Shown: positions 1 through 7,265 of the stretch, one piece after another
Layout of the letters: each line of letters opens with the position of its first letter
How positions within the stretch are numbered: position 1 is the stretch's first letter
IMG/VR virus record: IMGVR_UViG_3300033571_008377
Coordinates: 1 to 24,884 of that record
Direction: 5' to 3' (one strand)
From: a virus
Length of the DNA: 24,884 nt
Notes under the pieces: model-generated
Told to the model about the DNA's origin: nothing
The model's input: the letters and a program-made list of their open reading frames with translations, nothing else
Database searches by the model: none
Made by a program: the position numbers and the translations under genes

Positions 1-1
1 C

Positions 2-712
2 CGTGGCGCTATCATTGGGCAGGTGCCATCCGACTATGCGCGAGCCGAGATGCTCGCCGGGTCGACGGCCTACGTCCAAGGCGCTGCGGCGGAAATGACG
101 AACACGGTTCTCGCTCAAGGGCGGGAAGCGGAAATGAACGAGCGCGCCAATGACATCCGGCTCTATATCTACTCGGCTGTGCTGGACGTGCGAACGTGCG
201 GACCTTGTCGGGCTGCTGATGGTACGCGAGGACCGCGGGCCAGTCTGCCACCCGTTCCCAATCCGAACTGCGCCGGAGGAACCCGCTGCCGTTGCGTTAT
301 TTTGCCCGTGGCTGCAACGAACGTCACAGCTGGGTATGACGGGCAGGACGTGGAAGCAAAAGCGCGCTACAGAGGCAGAGACGTGAATCTCAAGCCTACT
401 GACGGAATGAAGAGCGAGGCTCAACGCGGCCTAGACTGGCGCTCAGAGTACGGGCGTGGCGGGACTGCGGTAGGAATCGCACGGGCCCGGGACATTGTCA
501 ACGGCAAAGAGTTGTCACCAAGCACCGTCCGCCGGATGTTCAGTTTCTTTGCCCGCCACGAAGTCGACAAGCGTGCCGAGGGCTTCCGGCCGGGTGAGAA
601 GGGCTACCCATCGAACGGGCGGATTGCTTGGGCACTCTGGGGTGGCGATGCTGGTTTTGCGTGGGCCAAAAAAAAGAGGGCCCAGTTGGATAATATCGAC
701 GACGAGGCATAG
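2..712 (+). CDS. MuF-like head morphogenesis protein, C-terminal part (5' truncated by window edge)
   Basis: The reading frame is open from base 2, so this is the end of a larger protein; the GTG at 23 is probably internal. Visible residues 66-98 carry a cysteine cluster: RTCGPC, then a DG pair, then PNPNC and CRC. This is the usual C-terminal signature of the MuF / SPP1 gp7 minor head protein family, which sits at the portal and helps head assembly or DNA ejection. A second conserved block follows at about residues 135-235 (GGTAVGIARARD, RHEVDK, GRIAWALWGGDAG). I recognise this block as a recurrent phage C-terminal domain of unknown function. The gene precedes the prohead protease by 8 bp, as expected. 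MuF assignment is fairly sure; the role of the second block is unknown. Confidence 0.75.
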   Translation, partial: RGAIIGQVPSDYARAEMLAGSTAYVQGAAAEMTNTVLAQGREAEMNERANDIRLYIYSAVLDVRTCGPCRAADGTRGPRASLPPVPNPNCAGGTRCRCVILPVAATNVTAGYDGQDVEAKARYRGRDVNLKPTDGMKSEAQRGLDWRSEYGRGGTAVGIARARDIVNGKELSPSTVRRMFSFFARHEVDKRAEGFRPGEKGYPSNGRIAWALWGGDAGFAWAKKKRAQLDNIDDEA

Positions 713-720
713 GAGCGTAT

Positions 721-1635
721 ATGGACCGAATTGGACAGATTGAGCAGAAGCAGGTGGACTTCGAGGTGAAGGCCGCTCAGATGGACGAAGGCCAGTACGC
801 GGGCACCTTCACGGGCTATGCCGCAGGCATATTGAATCTTGATTCTACCGGCGATGTCATTATGCCCGGTGCGTTCACCGAGGACCTCGACAGGTTTCTC
901 AAACAAGGCGTGATCTGCTGGCAACACGACTGGATGCAACCGATTGGCGTTCCGTTGGAAGTCCGCGAGGATGGCTACGGGCTCTACACTCGCGGCCAGA
1001 TCAGCCGGACGTCCAAAGGCGTCGACGTGATGACGCTCATTCGGGACAGGGTAATCAAGAAATTGTCCATCGGATATCAGGTCCTCGACTACGAAATGGT
1101 GGACCGCGCCGGGCTGCAGACTGCCCTTGAGCGGACCGCAATGCCACTCGAAAAGCGTGCGGCGCTGATGTCGGAGTATGACACCAGCGGACGACGCCAA
1201 GTTGCATTGCTCAAGAAATTGAAGCTCTTCGAGTATTCGCCCGTCACAGTACCGGCGAACAGCAACGCCATCATCACTGACGCCAAGTCGCTTACTGGCT
1301 TGACGTTCGCCGCCCACTCGGAAGCAGTGCTGACCGCTGTCGATGGGTTGTTTCGGCGAATTTCAGATATCACGGAACTGCGCAAGAGCCAAGACCGCGC
1401 ACCGAACCCAGATCACGGCAATCTCCTGATGGAGATCGCCGGCGACCTTGAGAAGATGTGCGGGCGCACTCGCAAGCTGGCAGAGGAGATGGGCTATATG
1501 CCTGAATCCGCGCCAATGGAAGAGAAGCCCGGCGACAAGCCACTGACTCCCGCAGAGATGGACGAAGAGGAGCGTCGACGTGCTGAAGGCAAGCGGCTCT
1601 ACGCGGAATATCTACGAATGGAAGCCAACCTGTAA
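721..1635 (+). CDS. HK97-family prohead protease (peptidase S78)
   Basis: This 304-residue protein should cleave the capsid scaffold domain during head maturation. The N-terminal ~190 residues follow the S78 pattern: a FTGYAAG strand, DVIMPGAF at 45-52, WQHD with the probable catalytic His69, a PIG turn, a GLYTRGQI strand, and KLSIGYQ with the probable nucleophile Ser116. LFEYSPVTVPAN near 185 matches the family's usual E-S-V-PAN block. The last ~110 residues are charged and helical and have no recognised fold; they may be a targeting or scaffold extension. The start is supported by AGGAG five bases upstream of the ATG. It lies between the MuF-like gene and the major capsid gene, the classic order. 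Confidence 0.9.
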   Translation: MDRIGQIEQKQVDFEVKAAQMDEGQYAGTFTGYAAGILNLDSTGDVIMPGAFTEDLDRFLKQGVICWQHDWMQPIGVPLEVREDGYGLYTRGQISRTSKGVDVMTLIRDRVIKKLSIGYQVLDYEMVDRAGLQTALERTAMPLEKRAALMSEYDTSGRRQVALLKKLKLFEYSPVTVPANSNAIITDAKSLTGLTFAAHSEAVLTAVDGLFRRISDITELRKSQDRAPNPDHGNLLMEIAGDLEKMCGRTRKLAEEMGYMPESAPMEEKPGDKPLTPAEMDEEERRRAEGKRLYAEYLRMEANL

Positions 1636-1652
1636 GCGAAAGGAAATCAACT

Positions 1653-3011
1653 ATGACTCGATTGCAAGAGAAGCTCGCCTCAATCGACGAGCTGAAGAAG
1701 CAGCAGAAGGGCGTGTTCGACGCCTACCCTGATCCGGGCAACATTCCAACCGAGGTGCTGGCCGATGTCAAACTGCGGAATGATGCCATCAAGAACCTCG
1801 AAGTTGAGGTGGCCAATCTCACCGAGCTGGAAGGCATCAAGAGCACGACGATGGGCTACGCGAAGGCCGAGCAGACGACGCATCACGGCGGGTCCGTCGT
1901 TGAGACGGCTACCAAGCACGCGCCGTCGTTCGAGTTCACGCGCGTTCGGAAGATCCAGCACTTCAAGGGCATCGTAGATGGCAAGTCCAGTGACTGGCGC
2001 GCGTATGCGTTCGGAAAGTGGTTCAAGGGCTTCATTGTTGGCGATGTCAAATCCCAGCAGTGGTGCCGTGAGAATGGCATCGAGAGCAAGGCACTCAGCG
2101 AGGGAAACAACTTCCTCGGTGGGTACTTGGTGCCACCGCAGTTCTCAAACGACATCATCGACCTTCGCGAGGAGTATGGCGTTGCCCGTCGTGTTGCCCG
2201 CATCGTTCCGATGTCCAGCGATACCCTGACAATTCCGCGCCGCACTGGTGGGCTCACTGCCTACTTCGTCGGCGAGGGCCAGGCAATCACGGCCAGCGAC
2301 AAAACCTGGGATCAGGTGAACCTTGTCGCCAAGAAGCTGGCATGTCTCACTCTGTGGTCCAGCGAGTTGAGCGAGGATGCGATCATCAGCATCGGCGACG
2401 ACCTCGCGGGTGAAATCGCCTACGCATTCAGCCTCAAGGAGGACGAGTGCTACTTCAATGGCGACGGGACGTCGACATATGGCGGCATCGTCGGCATCCG
2501 TCCGAAGCTGCGCAACGTCGACGGCACGATTGCGAACATCAAGGGCTTGCGCGTGGCTTCCGGTAATGCCTACTCGGAGATCACGCTGCCCGACTTCCAC
2601 GGCGTGCTGGGCCTCCTTCCGCTCTACGCTCGCGCCAATGCGGCGTGGATCATGAGCACCACCTTCTTCGACACTGTCGCGCATCGGTTGCAGACGGCTG
2701 CGGGTGGGAACGTGATCGCCGACATCGCCAATGGTGGCGTGCCGCGGTTCTTGGGCTACCCTGTCATCTTCTCGCAGGTGATGCCGAGCACCGAGGCCAA
2801 CAGTCAGATCTGCGCTCTGCTTGGTGACTATCGAATGGGCACGGCAATGGGTGATCGGCGATCCCTCACGCTGGCGCTCAGCACCGAGTACAAGTTCGCC
2901 GAGGACCAGTTGGCGATTCGTGGTACGGATCGCTTCGACATCAACGTTCACGACGTGGGATCGACGACGATTGCTGGCCCAATCGTTGGACTCATCACGG
3001 CGGCCAGCTAA
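1653..3011 (+). CDS. Major capsid protein, HK97 fold
   Basis: This 452-residue protein forms the head shell. Residues 1 to about 60 are charged and coiled-coil-like (LQEKLASIDELKKQQKG), as in the delta scaffolding domain that the upstream protease removes. A low-complexity linker runs to about residue 145. The mature part begins near GGYLVPPQFS (156-165) and continues with RIVPMSSDTLTIPR, a WSSELSEDA segment, FNGDGTSTYGGIVGI and a C-terminal region with ILHD-like strand order. This layout is typical of the Phage_capsid family. AAAGGAAA precedes the ATG. The exact cleavage point cannot be read from sequence alone. Confidence 0.93.
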   Translation: MTRLQEKLASIDELKKQQKGVFDAYPDPGNIPTEVLADVKLRNDAIKNLEVEVANLTELEGIKSTTMGYAKAEQTTHHGGSVVETATKHAPSFEFTRVRKIQHFKGIVDGKSSDWRAYAFGKWFKGFIVGDVKSQQWCRENGIESKALSEGNNFLGGYLVPPQFSNDIIDLREEYGVARRVARIVPMSSDTLTIPRRTGGLTAYFVGEGQAITASDKTWDQVNLVAKKLACLTLWSSELSEDAIISIGDDLAGEIAYAFSLKEDECYFNGDGTSTYGGIVGIRPKLRNVDGTIANIKGLRVASGNAYSEITLPDFHGVLGLLPLYARANAAWIMSTTFFDTVAHRLQTAAGGNVIADIANGGVPRFLGYPVIFSQVMPSTEANSQICALLGDYRMGTAMGDRRSLTLALSTEYKFAEDQLAIRGTDRFDINVHDVGSTTIAGPIVGLITAAS

Positions 3012-3023
3012 AGGAGGTGATCC
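3010..3023 (+). promoter_or_regulatory. Extended Shine-Dalgarno matching 14 bases of the anti-SD tail
   Basis: AAAGGAGGTGATCC is a perfect complement of the common 16S 3' end GGATCACCTCCTTT. It overlaps the stop codon of the major capsid gene and ends three bases before the ATG at 3027. The GGAGG core is nine bases from the ATG. It should drive strong initiation of the next capsid-associated gene. It is not part of an rRNA gene. Confidence 0.85.
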
Positions 3024-3026
3024 AGT

Positions 3027-3476
3027 ATGAAGCCACTTAAGGCCACTAAGACAACGGTGCTGCTTGCACCGCAGACGCTCACTCACGGGAGCACTACCAC
3101 GGCGAACTTCGATCTCTTGGACGTCAAAGGCCAGGCGGAGATTATGGTGTCGTTCGGCGCTCTCGCTGGTGCTGGTACCGCACCTTCCTCGATCGTGATC
3201 TCTGAGAGTGACGACACTGTCGTTTCCAACTTCTCTGAGATCTCGACAGCATTCTCGACTGGTGCCGCTGCTGTCGGTGCCAACGAGTCTGTAAAGTTCT
3301 TTGTGAATCGTTCCAATGGTGGACGCAAGCGCTACCTGCGGCTTGCTATCACGGTTCCATCCGGATCGACGAACAGCAATATTCTGGCGTCCGCCGTCGG
3401 CCGTGTCGTCCAGCAGGGCGAGGACCCGAGCGCGAACAGCGAGCTTGGCGCCACCGTCTTCCGCGAGGTGCTGTAA
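3027..3476 (+). CDS. Small capsid-associated protein, possible head decoration protein
   Basis: This 149-residue protein is rich in Ser, Thr, Ala and Val, with alternating beta-strand patterns and no membrane segment or cysteine. No catalytic motif is seen. It sits directly after the major capsid gene and has an exceptionally strong ribosome binding site, so it is probably made in high copy. Position and composition fit a decoration (head-stabilising) or other capsid accessory protein, but I do not recognise the family with certainty. The reading SSIVISESDD followed by FSEIST resembles small post-capsid proteins in other siphophages. A palindrome and hairpin follow its stop codon. Confidence 0.6.
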   Translation: MKPLKATKTTVLLAPQTLTHGSTTTANFDLLDVKGQAEIMVSFGALAGAGTAPSSIVISESDDTVVSNFSEISTAFSTGAAAVGANESVKFFVNRSNGGRKRYLRLAITVPSGSTNSNILASAVGRVVQQGEDPSANSELGATVFREVL

Positions 3477-3481
3477 TCAAT

Positions 3482-3511
3482 CCCACGTGGGCGGTTCTCA
3501 TCCGCCGCCCA
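3482..3511 (+). other. Palindrome plus hairpin after the capsid gene pair
   Basis: CCCACGTGGG at 3482-3491 is a perfect 10-bp palindrome. TGGGCGG (3488-3494) also pairs perfectly with CCGCCCA (3505-3511) across a 10-base loop. No U-run follows, so it is not a classical intrinsic terminator. It may act as an mRNA 3' stabiliser or a partial attenuator between highly expressed capsid genes and the modification gene downstream. Confidence 0.45.
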
Positions 3512-3532
3512 TTGTGGCTTTCAAGGAGGCAT

Positions 3533-4753
3533 ATGGTGAAGCTCAACTTAGGCGGTGGACTTCAGAAGATCCCGGGCTATGTCAATATCGACAAGAAGCT
3601 CGGGACTGATGTGTATCCGCTAGAATACGAAGACGGGACTGTAGACGAGATCCGCGCGTCCCATATCCTTGAGCATTTCTCCCATCGAGAGGCGCACGAG
3701 GTACTAGCCCACTGGGTTGCCAAGCTCAAAGTGGGCGGGATGATCCAGATCGCCGTTCCGTCGTTTGACTGGATCATTGAAAACAAAGAGAACCCGCAGG
3801 CAGAAGCCTACTTGATGGGCGGGCAGACTGATGCGGACGACTACCACAAAAGCGTGTGGACGCGGCGCAAGCTGGCTGATGTGATGGCCTACGTTGGGCT
3901 GGCAGATATACAGGAATGGGACAGTCAGATAGCAGACTGCGCTTCTCTTCCCTTGTCGCTCAACCTGCAAGGGACGAAGACAGCCGAGCAGCCTGCCCGA
4001 CGTGTTGATGTCAATCTAGGCAAAGTCGTTGCGGTGATGTCGATTCCTCGCCTTGGTTGGAATGATGCTTGGGGTGGGATCATTGACGCGCTGCGCACAC
4101 CAGAGTTCGCTATTCCGATCTACCGATACTCGGGCGCATTCTGGGATCAGTGCATCCAGCGCGCATTGTTCGAGGCACAGAAGCACGGTGCAAGCTGGGT
4201 GCTGACGCTCGACTATGACAGTCTCATCAGCGCCAAAGACGTCAAAGAGTTGATGGTACTTGCGGCTGAGTATCCGGAAGCGGATGCCATCGTGCCGGTG
4301 CAAGTCAAGCGTGGCTCAGGTGGGAACTTTATGTTTTCCGCCAAAACAGACAAAGGCGAGTTCCGGCGCGAATGGACGGAAGAGGATTTGAACGTCGATC
4401 TGATGCCCATCGACACGGGCCATTTCGGTTGTACCCTGCTACGTGTCGCGGGGCTTGAGAAAATGACGCCGCCTTGGTTCCACTCCCAACCCGCTGAGGA
4501 TGGGCACTGGGGCAATGAGCGAATCGATGCTGATATTTACTTCTGGCGCAAATGGAAGGCTGCTGGCAACACCGTCTTCCAAGCCAACGATGTCCGCATC
4601 GGTCATCTACAGGTGATGGCGACGTGGCCCACGAAGGATTGGCAGATCTTGCACCGACACGTGGACGAGTGGACGCAGAACGGGAAACCAGAGGAAAGCA
4701 GAGGCAAGTATGAAGATCCGAATCATCAAGGCGTGGGGATTGTCCAAGGTTGA
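3533..4753 (+). CDS. Bifunctional SAM methyltransferase - GT-A glycosyltransferase
   Basis: This 406-residue protein appears to have two enzymatic domains. Residues 1-145 look like a class I SAM-dependent methyltransferase: KLNLGGG glycine motif at 3-9, VNID acidic strand end at 17-20, SHILEH at 43-48, and LKVGGMIQIAVPSFD at 65-79. Such proteins occur in surface-polysaccharide clusters. Residues ~163-365 look like a GT-A glycosyltransferase: VVAVMSIPR start, LTLDYDS with a DxD-type DYD at 227-229, a DTGHFGC acceptor-side segment at 294-300, an IDADIYF segment at 331-337, and a possible metal-binding GH at 357-358. AAGGAGG precedes the ATG at 3533; an in-frame ATG at 3512 lacks this site. The substrate is unknown; capsid or tail protein modification is inferred from position. 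It overlaps the next gene by 44 bp. Confidence 0.8.
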   Translation: MVKLNLGGGLQKIPGYVNIDKKLGTDVYPLEYEDGTVDEIRASHILEHFSHREAHEVLAHWVAKLKVGGMIQIAVPSFDWIIENKENPQAEAYLMGGQTDADDYHKSVWTRRKLADVMAYVGLADIQEWDSQIADCASLPLSLNLQGTKTAEQPARRVDVNLGKVVAVMSIPRLGWNDAWGGIIDALRTPEFAIPIYRYSGAFWDQCIQRALFEAQKHGASWVLTLDYDSLISAKDVKELMVLAAEYPEADAIVPVQVKRGSGGNFMFSAKTDKGEFRREWTEEDLNVDLMPIDTGHFGCTLLRVAGLEKMTPPWFHSQPAEDGHWGNERIDADIYFWRKWKAAGNTVFQANDVRIGHLQVMATWPTKDWQILHRHVDEWTQNGKPEESRGKYEDPNHQGVGIVQG

Positions 4754-4916
4754 CGACGTTATCGATCCGCCCGCACCAGTGGCTATCGAATTGATCAACG
4801 CAGGACGTGCGGTAATCGTCGAAGACCGCACAAGGCAGACTGCACCGACCACCGAGACGTGGAACAAGAGTGTGACACCACCACAGAGAGGAAGACGAGC
4901 CAATGGCAAGCTTTAG
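4710..4916 (+). CDS. Small head-region protein, unknown function
   Basis: This 68-residue protein starts inside the end of the glycosyltransferase gene and overlaps the following gene by 14 bp. The N-terminal half (KIRIIKAWG, then AIELINAGRAVIVED) resembles a small domain often encoded after phage capsid genes, in which a short beta segment is followed by a helix ending in an LI-x-AG-x-A motif. The C-terminal 25 residues are basic and probably disordered. A weak GAGG lies upstream of the ATG, so translation may be coupled to the upstream gene. Its role is not known to me. Confidence 0.6.
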   Translation: MKIRIIKAWGLSKVDDVIDPPAPVAIELINAGRAVIVEDRTRQTAPTTETWNKSVTPPQRGRRANGKL

Positions 4917-5304
4917 TAATTTTCTCGAAAATGCGTTGCTCAATCGGATATTCAATGGTGCGACATTGACTCTTCCGTCAACACTCTACATCGGGCTTTT
5001 CACCGCCGCACCAACAGACGCCGGTGGCGGAACCGAGGTGTCAGGCAATAACTACGCTCGATTGGCGGTGCCTGCTGATGCCACGAACTTCCCGACGAGT
5101 ACATCTGGCTCAGTCCAGAATGCGCTGACACTGACGTTTGCTATTCCGTCAGGCAACTGGGGCACGGTGACGCATATCGGTATATGCGATGCTGCAACGG
5201 CTGGCAATCTGCTTGTCTGGGGCGCGCTGAGTTCGCCTCGCGTAATCACGTCGAGCGCTGATGTGAGACTCAATCAGAACCAGCTAACGATCACACTGGA
5301 TTAG
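4903..5304 (+). CDS. Putative virion structural protein (beta-rich)
   Basis: This 133-residue protein contains LYIGLFTAAPTDAGGG (29-44), GNWGTVTHIGICDA and a C-terminal LTITLD. I recognise this pattern from a common phage protein family annotated as minor structural or tail-associated. It is beta-rich, has no signal peptide and no cysteine cluster. Its place between the head modification gene and the connector gene suggests a head or neck decoration role rather than a tail fiber, but this is inference. It overlaps the previous gene by 14 bp and is followed nine bases later by the connector gene, which has its own strong AGGAGG. Confidence 0.65.
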   Translation: MASFSNFLENALLNRIFNGATLTLPSTLYIGLFTAAPTDAGGGTEVSGNNYARLAVPADATNFPTSTSGSVQNALTLTFAIPSGNWGTVTHIGICDAATAGNLLVWGALSSPRVITSSADVRLNQNQLTITLD

Positions 5305-5313
5305 GAGGATATA

Positions 5314-6039
5314 GTGGCCGTTGATCTCAAAGCAGATCTAGCAGGGCAATCAAACCTGAGCGCTTGGGTTGCGTTCCCTGGGTATGTGACGCTGGCCGAC
5401 GTGCGAGCCTATACATACCAGTCACAGACAACGGATGACATTATTCTCACGCAGATGATTGTACGGGCAAGCCGGATCTTCGACGCTGCTTGTTCGGTAT
5501 CGGATGAGTTCTTTGCGCAGGGCAACGCAGATCAAACAACAAGCACGCGGACGTTCTGGGGCGATGGGACAGATCACCTTCTGATTGATCCGCATCTATC
5601 TAGCAACGATCCGGTCGCCACGATGCCGACGGGCTTCCAGGTGCTGCCCTATACCTACGCAAATCCCTACCGCAACGCTCGCCAGTACGCCGGGCAGGAT
5701 TTCTTTCTTGTCCGGACGTACGGAGAATCGAATAGCCGGGTGAGTGCGCTGCAGGAGCGGCGTGACTACTTCTTTGCCGAGTTCTCGAACCAGATCGACT
5801 ATATCGGCTGGCCTGCGGGGATCGCTGTCACGGTGGCGGCGAAATGGGGCTGGGATAGCACACCGCAGGATGTGCAAGAGGCTGTGCTCGAGATGGTGGC
5901 GCTGATGTTCCGGTCGCGGGATCAGGCATTCGCTCGGGCGGTGGCGATCGATGGGAACGTCGTGGTGAACTCGGCAATGACGCCACGGGCGCAGGCGATT
6001 GCGGACGGGTATGCACGCGGGAGGGCGATGTTTGCTTAA
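5314..6039 (+). CDS. Head-tail adaptor (connector) protein, gp6/gp15-like
   Basis: This 241-residue protein starts with GTG, supported by AGGAGG seven bases upstream. It has the layout of phage head-tail connector proteins: an N-terminal helical block (YVTLADVRAYTY, then an ILTQMIVRASRIFDAA helix typical of adaptors), a variable beta insertion (TRTFWGDGTDHLLIDP), and a C-terminal part with VTVAAKWGWDSTPQDVQEAV, the usual G-x-W-G-W-P-DV-A signature. Such proteins bind the portal ring and form the neck. The stop overlaps the TTG start of the next gene by eight bases. Confidence 0.8.
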   Translation: MAVDLKADLAGQSNLSAWVAFPGYVTLADVRAYTYQSQTTDDIILTQMIVRASRIFDAACSVSDEFFAQGNADQTTSTRTFWGDGTDHLLIDPHLSSNDPVATMPTGFQVLPYTYANPYRNARQYAGQDFFLVRTYGESNSRVSALQERRDYFFAEFSNQIDYIGWPAGIAVTVAAKWGWDSTPQDVQEAVLEMVALMFRSRDQAFARAVAIDGNVVVNSAMTPRAQAIADGYARGRAMFA

Positions 6040-6541
6040 TCTTCGTCTGACAATTCGTGGTGAGACTCGGCTAGCGCAGGCGTTCAATCGGTTGGCTCGA
6101 TCGATTCAGAACTATCGTCCAGCGTGGCCTGCTATCACTGCGCTGTATCGGCAGATGATGAGCGAGCAATTCGAGAGTCAGGGCTCTCGGGGTGGTCGTC
6201 GATGGGTGGCACTGAGCCCGGCATACAAGCGCTGGAAAGACATCGTGGCACCGGGACAGCCGATCCTTGTGCTGAGCGGCAAGATGAAGGCGTCATTGGT
6301 GGGAAAGACAAGCGACACCATCGAGCAGTTCCGGCCAGCATCGGTGACACTCGGTACGCGGATCAGGTACGCGGGCTATCACCAGACAGGCACACGGCGA
6401 ATGCCAGCACGGCCACCAATCGTATTGCGGCCTCGAGACGTGAGAGCGATGACTGATGTGATCGTCAATCAAAACGCTGAGTACGGGACAAGGGCTGGCT
6501 TCCGAGTCACAAGGCGTCGGCTGTACGGGAGAGGATTGTAA
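6032..6541 (+). CDS. Neck / virion morphogenesis protein, Mu gpG or HK97 gp10-like
   Basis: I choose the TTG at 6032 because GGGAGGG lies seven bases upstream; the longer TTG start at 5999 has no site. The product is 169 residues. It begins with LRLTIRGETRLAQAFNRL, then a helix, a QGSRGGRRWVALSPAYKRWK segment, an ILVLSGKMKASL segment, YAGYHQTGTRRMPARPP, and a basic C-terminus. The W-x-x-L-x-P-x-Y / L-S-G-x-L / Y-A-x-x-H-Q-x-G order is the signature of phage virion morphogenesis and tail completion proteins. It should act at the head-tail joint. Its stop overlaps the next ATG (TAATG). Confidence 0.82.
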   Translation: MLNLRLTIRGETRLAQAFNRLARSIQNYRPAWPAITALYRQMMSEQFESQGSRGGRRWVALSPAYKRWKDIVAPGQPILVLSGKMKASLVGKTSDTIEQFRPASVTLGTRIRYAGYHQTGTRRMPARPPIVLRPRDVRAMTDVIVNQNAEYGTRAGFRVTRRRLYGRGL

Positions 6542-7044
6542 TGCCTTACACGACGAGCCAATTCGGCGCACAGTTCGGCCTGCGGATCCTTGACAATCTG
6601 CAAGTGTACCTTGAGGCATCGACAGGCACGGCTCTGGCTGCGATTGATCCGGCATTGCCTAACTTCGTCGACTATCGGACGCCGACGCCGATCATTCTCA
6701 ACTTCCCGGCGCTCTTTGTGTCGTCCAGTAATACGACAATCGAACAGAGTGACGATGATTCGCACTTGATCTCTGAGATTGAGCTGTACATCGACGTGGC
6801 GATTGATGGCGTGGATACCTATGCCCTTCAGCGCTCGATGCTCAAGTATCTGCTGGCCGTCGACCGGGTGATCCGTTCGATGACGTCAACGGATTTGCTT
6901 GGCGCCAACTGGAACACGGGCGGGATCGTCACCGAGCCCATATGGGAAGTCACGGCGCACCAGTTCGGCGTACTCAGGCAGGCTGACACCATTTACAGAC
7001 TAGATGCACGTATAGTGCTGATTGTTCAACTTCTTGAGAGGTGA
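6541..7044 (+). CDS. Tail terminator / neck protein candidate
   Basis: This 167-residue protein overlaps the upstream gene by one base. Position after the morphogenesis protein and before the tail tube matches the tail terminator (gpU-like) slot, which caps the tail and joins it to the head. The sequence has an N-terminal helix (ILDNLQVYLEA), a central beta pair (IILNFPALFVSSS, ISEIELYIDVAI), a helix (YALQRSMLKYLLAVDRVIRS) and C-terminal strands (DARIVLIVQLL). This mixed alpha/beta layout is compatible with terminator folds. No motif decides it, so the call rests mainly on synteny. Confidence 0.65.
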   Translation: MPYTTSQFGAQFGLRILDNLQVYLEASTGTALAAIDPALPNFVDYRTPTPIILNFPALFVSSSNTTIEQSDDDSHLISEIELYIDVAIDGVDTYALQRSMLKYLLAVDRVIRSMTSTDLLGANWNTGGIVTEPIWEVTAHQFGVLRQADTIYRLDARIVLIVQLLER

Positions 7045-7046
7045 TT

Positions 7047-7262
7047 ATGACGGTATATCAAGAGAAGGCTTCCAAGATGAATTTACCGCCGCTTCCGTGG
7101 ACATACGAGGCACTTGGTGAGGAGCTCTACTGCCAGCTCGCAACGCAGCTTGGCTATTTCAATCCAAAGGCAGAGCGCAAGGATTACCGCCCAACGCTGG
7201 ATCCTTCGCCTTTCGCCCAGTTCATCGGCAAGGGTGCGCCTAAGCCGACTACAAAGGAGTAA
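7047..7262 (+). CDS. Small protein between tail terminator and tail tube genes
   Basis: This 71-residue protein is of unknown function. ATG 7047 is preferred over the GTG at 7041 because GAGAGG ends five bases before it. The sequence has a PPLPW segment, an acidic helix (YEALGEELYCQLATQLGYF), then a basic proline-rich C-terminus. There is no membrane segment. It is followed by the tail tube gene after three bases. It may be a small assembly factor, but nothing in the sequence proves it. Confidence 0.6.
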   Translation: MTVYQEKASKMNLPPLPWTYEALGEELYCQLATQLGYFNPKAERKDYRPTLDPSPFAQFIGKGAPKPTTKE

Positions 7263-7265
7263 CCA

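Noticed and set aside
604-1317. Minus-strand open frame of 237 codons opposite the prohead protease
   Set aside because: Antisense to a well-supported protease; no coding signature and no start site.
3010-3023. Possible fragment of a 16S rRNA gene
   Set aside because: Only 14 bases match, in the sense of a complement to the 16S tail and at ideal spacing from an ATG; it is a ribosome binding site.
2145-3086. Long minus-strand open frame (313 codons) opposite the major capsid gene
   Set aside because: It is antisense to a clear HK97 capsid gene, its translation is Arg/His-rich without domain pattern, and no ribosome site precedes it.
5999-6031. Upstream TTG start of the neck protein
   Set aside because: No ribosome site; TTG 6032 has GGGAGGG at seven bases.
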